Positions 61,001-64,000 of a stretch of 64,000 nt of DNA are shown here, piece after piece (within the stretch, counting starts at the first letter, position 1; each line of letters begins with the position of its first letter). This DNA comes from Scatophagus argus. Lineage: Eukaryota > Chordata > Actinopteri > Scatophagidae. Under the pieces are notes generated by a model, which ran no database searches, was not told the DNA's origin, and worked only from the letters and a program-made list of their open reading frames with translations. A program made the position numbers and the translations under genes. The stretch spans positions 23,767,659 through 23,831,658 of the forward strand of contig NC_058503.1 in NCBI RefSeq assembly GCF_020382885.2, given 5' to 3'.

Positions 61001-62972
61001 CGGGGTTCACTGAGGAGATGCTCCTCGTGCGCCTCACACTGCGCTGTGTTTTACGGCATTATCACGCTACCATCTGACAATAATTTCATTCATTTGTTGT
61101 TTCTTCTTGTTATTAACTCTTATTTTTATCTGTACAGGTCTCCTGATGCTCCTGAGCTGCTAGTTTCTGGCCTTCTGTCTGCCATCTTGGTTGCACTTAC
61201 AGGGGTCAGCCAGTGGGTGGCGGTGCTGTGCTCTGGAGCGGTGCATCAAATGACTATGATCCTTAACAACCCAGTGCCGATGGGACTGATGGTCACCCAG
61301 CGTCTGACCCACAGGTGAGCTCAGGTGACGGCGAGCTCCAGATCACAACACTTTCTTATCTGAACTTGTGAAGAGACATGCACACTTTCAGATGGACTCT
61401 GATCCTGTCCATCCACAGAAAGACGACTCAGCCTGACGTCTCTCTGTAGGTCGGCCTCTGAGAGCAAACGGCAGACAGAGAGGACGCCAGCGCTGACGGG
61501 AGGACGCAGGCCTTTAAGTCTTCAAAGACATTGACTGGCTGCAGACACCAGAAGCTCAAATGGAGCGACGGGAGGCAGAAAATGCGTCTGTTTCAACCTA
61601 AAAATCATGAAATGAGGTGGTTGTGTGCCTCTGAAGAGCAGAGGTGGGACTGGAACAGGAACAGAGACCAGAGCTGGCAAACTGAGCTCAGCCCGGAATA
61701 CTCCGTCCCCATTGGTCCTCTGCCTTTCACTGTTGCCTCTGGTGACCAAAGGACCGGAGGCTGCAGCTCGGCACACATTGATTACTGAGTGACTGGCTAA
61801 CAAAAGCCAGTCCTGAGTCCTGAGTCCTGAGCGGAAACACGGCTTTCCTCCCACCTGACGGCGCAGATCCCGGTCTCCAGCCGGACCACGACGCCGCCTG
61901 TGTTCTCCCAGCAGTGGAATGAAGAAATGACCCGATCAGCACCCGATTGCTGCTGGACAGACTCATTAAACTTTAGCAAATGTAAACCATCTCACATGGG
62001 AATTTTATTTTCTCCACAAATCAGTCGTGCTGACCTTCCAGCACCGCGAAGAACCAACCACATCAGCACGTTTCTGTCTGTGAGCCGTTAACAGCAATTA
62101 GCAACAAGTTTGTCTCTGAGGGCTTCTGCCGGCTTCACGCCGCCGAAAGCAGCTCAGCCAAAAAACAAACGTGATTAACTGCAAAACTTTGCCGTTTGAC
62201 CTGCCGCCCAGTCTGACACACTCTGTGGACCGTCAGTCCAGCACCCTACCCGTTAAACAGAACCAGTCCTCTTCTGCAACTGTCTTCAACTGTCACGGGT
62301 GCAAATTCCAATCAAGCGAAGCAGGAAGTTCTTGGCGCTCCTGAGGGCGGTGGGCGTCAGGAGGACTGCGTCACGTGACGCGTCAGTCCGTCAGGCTTAC
62401 TTTGACAGCTCCTGTCTGGGGAATTCACCACGAGAACAGCAAGGCAGCTGGTTGGACAGCAGGAGATGTCACACACAGGACACACGGCGTCCACGCGGCC
62501 GCTCGGCTCGGCTAATCCCACCGTTTCCCAAGACGCTTGAAATGTTAGTTTTGGCCAAACAGATTTGTGGCAGAGATCTGAATCTGTGCTACACCTGCCA
62601 CTCAGGCCACGAGCCAAAGCAAAGCATTTGGCTGGTGAGCTGATGTGTTTGTGAGGGGCTCGACACGCCCCTTCACGCCACGGCCGGACTTCCTGTCTGT
62701 GGCACATGTGGCTCTGTGAGCAGCTGGACACATTAACGTGTTGGCCTGGTGGTGGCGCTAGATGAAAGCTCAGAGGAGGAGGAACATCAGTGTCTGAACC
62801 ACATTTCTTCACCATCCGTCCCAACATAATGAGGTCCGTCCTGAGCCCTCGAGCCTCATCCAGACCCAGACCGTCCCCACAGTCTGAGGTTTGCTCTCAT
62901 TTCCTGTTTATCAGTCTGTCACTGTCCAACACACACTCACACACACACGGACACACACACTCACACACGGAC

Positions 62973-63012
<40 letters not shown>

Positions 63013-63042
63013 ACACACGGACACACACACTCACACACGGAC

Positions 63043-63087
<45 letters not shown>

Positions 63088-64000
63088 CACACACACTCAC
63101 ACACGGACACATACATACACACACACACTCACACACACACGGACACACACACTCACACACGGACACATACATGCACACATACACACACACACGCACACAC
63201 ACACACACATGGACACACACACACACACACACGCACGCACTCACACACACGTACACACTCACACACACTCACACACACACACTTTGGCTCTCTGTAAAGG
63301 TTACGATTGGCTGCTCTCACACGGAGCTTTAAGCTTCAGTTTATTTGCATGAGAACGAGCGCCGTAAATTAGTCAGAAGGCAGATCGCGTCCCACAGAGC
63401 GACGCTCCGGCGACGCTCCGGCGACGCTCCGGCGTCCCTCCCCCTCCCTCTGAGTGCTGGGACCCGAGACCTGCAGGGTCGAGTCGGGGCTATGAACACG
63501 AAACCTGCTGACACGCAGAGGCCAAGTGCTTCAGGATGCGACACACACACATCTGACGCGACCTTCTGCTGATCGTGTTGCACTTTAGATTCCACATGCG
63601 GGTCTTTGTTCACGTAAAGGATCAGCACGCCCAAAACTGAAAACTGACTCAGTCTGGACCGCTCAGCAGCTGTTGGATGGACCGTGATGACGTGTGGTTC
63701 AGATGTTCTCCTCAGCAACACTGCAGCTGCAACATTAGCTTCTGAAATACTCAAGTGAAGTACAAGTACCGCAGCCTCTGATGTCACAGCCACATTCAGT
63801 CATGCACAGCACAAATGAAAACTGAACTCCTCCAAACAGACCACTTCCTTCCTGTCTCCAACAGACCATTCACACACTGGACTTCAGTGCCACACACCAA
63901 AGGTCAGAGTCACTCAGTGCTTACCGTACAGAATGGTCACCATGGAAACCGGCATGACCAGGATGCCCAGGAGCATGTCGGCGACTGCCAGCGACATCAG
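48001..64000 (-). CDS. htr2a: 5-hydroxytryptamine receptor 2A, 5' coding part outside window
   Basis: Gq-coupled serotonin receptor in the plasma membrane. Coding exons visible in order are 63925-64000 (partial, continues right), 54057-54257 and 48001-48842. Phases fit: each of the two junctions splits a codon after its first base. The sequence runs from TM2 to the C-terminus. Assignment to 2A and not 2B or 2C rests on [46 protein letters not shown] and [16 protein letters not shown], all close to 2A. The N-terminal extracellular region and TM1 lie beyond the window. Introns are 5.2 and 9.7 kb. The gene is tail to tail with sucla2. Confidence 0.95.
50043..50398. repeat. Polypurine (GGA)n minisatellite with 114 bp higher-order unit
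   Basis: Almost pure A/G on the plus strand. Words such as GAGGAGGATGAAGGGGAGG recur, and the block starting GTGAGGGGGATTAGGGGG at 50131 recurs at 50245, 114 bp later. Long open frames on both strands (Arg/Met, Pro/His or Leu/Ile) are by-products of the repeat. Confidence 0.93.
51727..51815. repeat. (TG)n microsatellite
   Basis: TG run with GAGTGAG and TATGAG interruptions inside an htr2a intron. Confidence 0.9.
54010..54050. repeat. (TG)n microsatellite flush with the htr2a donor
   Basis: On the sense strand this is (CA)n of about 20 units, starting right after the GTAAGAA of the 54057-54257 exon donor. Confidence 0.95.
54057..54257 (-). CDS. htr2a: htr2a middle exon: ECL1, TM3, ICL2, TM4
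   Basis: 67 codons beginning in the split codon before [10 protein letters not shown], then [20 protein letters not shown] with the TM3 Asp that binds the amine (IYLDV). The DRY motif reads [24 protein letters not shown] follows, then TM4 MAVWTISV. The TM3 cysteine for the disulfide is in SDLC. The donor is followed within 6 nt by a long (CA)n run on the sense strand. Confidence 0.95.
54845..55092. repeat. Complex CACA/GAGT repeat
   Basis: About ten blocks of (CA)n separated by AGAGTCACA or AGAGTCTCA. Confidence 0.93.
58540..58600 (+). mobile_element. LINE-type 3' end
   Basis: CCCCCTGGGATCAACAAAGT followed by ATTTCTGATTCTGATTG is the kind of 3' terminus found in fish L2-like elements. No coding part is visible. 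Confidence 0.4.
62930..63285. repeat. Complex CA minisatellite with 56-70 bp units
   Basis: Four copies of a block CGGACACACACACTCACACA plus CGGACACATACAT, with starts near 62949, 63019, 63085 and 63141, set in (CA)n. Six open frames through it are repeat translations. Confidence 0.93.
63925..64000 (-). CDS. htr2a: htr2a upstream exon, partial: TM2
   Basis: Encodes [20 protein letters not shown] then VTILY before a GTAAGC donor. It includes the TM2 Asp of SLAVAD (position 2.50). It runs off the right edge. Confidence 0.93.

Larger units (their letters stand above)
54258..63924 (-). other. htr2a intron between TM2 and TM3 exons (9.7 kb)
   Basis: Contains CA/TG arrays at 54845-55092, 56897-56922, 57999-58028, 59574-59597 and 62930-63285, a GAA/GGA-rich patch at 57455-57605, and a LINE-like tail at about 58540-58600. 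No other gene is supported. Confidence 0.75.

Noticed and set aside
62790-63352. Thr/His-rich and Cys/Val-rich frames over 120 codons
   Set aside because: Translations of a CA/TG minisatellite.
1-64000. CRISPR arrays, operons, phage or bacterial defence systems
   Set aside because: All genes are vertebrate with introns, and the direct repeats are ordinary micro- and minisatellites without spacer structure.

Overview
This window is nuclear DNA from a ray-finned fish. The genes are vertebrate, split by many GT-AG introns, and the spaces between exons are full of (CA)n/(TG)n microsatellites, minisatellites and teleost-type dispersed repeats. No bacterial, phage, CRISPR or plasmid feature is present.

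Five genes can be assembled exon by exon. From left to right: nek5 (minus, 1-6089, 3' end outside the window; NIMA-related kinase), itm2b (minus, 8891-17777; BRICHOS membrane protein), med4 (plus, 19106-21754; Mediator subunit 4), sucla2 (plus, 24010-32754; mitochondrial ADP-forming succinyl-CoA ligase beta subunit), and htr2a (minus, 48001 to beyond 64000; serotonin receptor 2A, with its first coding exon or exons outside). For itm2b, med4 and sucla2 every junction keeps the reading frame, giving complete products of 261, 253 and 462 residues. The htr2a, sucla2, med4 and itm2b block is also linked on human 13q14, so this is an old vertebrate neighbourhood and not an operon. The five proteins have unrelated jobs: kinase signalling, membrane protein processing, transcription, the TCA cycle and neurotransmission.

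Layout: 1-6.1 kb nek5, with compact repeat-rich introns and a 1 kb minisatellite; 6.1-8.2 kb intergenic, with a LINE 3' fragment; 8.2-17.8 kb itm2b with a 7 kb first intron; 17.8-19.1 kb divergent promoter region; 19.1-22.9 kb med4 with a long 3' UTR carrying a MITE-like hairpin; 24.0-33.1 kb sucla2; 33.1-47.1 kb intergenic, with a SINE-like insertion flanked by a perfect 12 bp duplication and several GC-rich or tandem arrays; 47.1-64 kb htr2a with introns of 5.2 and 9.7 kb.

I did not find a previously undescribed multi-gene system. The strongest unexplained structure is at the RNA-processing level. Many introns start with (CA)n on the sense strand and end with (TG)n, often replacing the polypyrimidine tract. 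The two ends could pair and bridge the intron, and short nek5 introns of 90 and 103 bp are the clearest cases. Other points of interest are a higher-order minisatellite in nek5, a candidate nek5 linker exon with a hexanucleotide repeat, an inverted pair of LINE ends around itm2b-med4, an NRF1-type site next to the sucla2 start codon, and two sequence features of the 5-HT2A receptor (Ala at position 5.46 and an expanded third intracellular loop).
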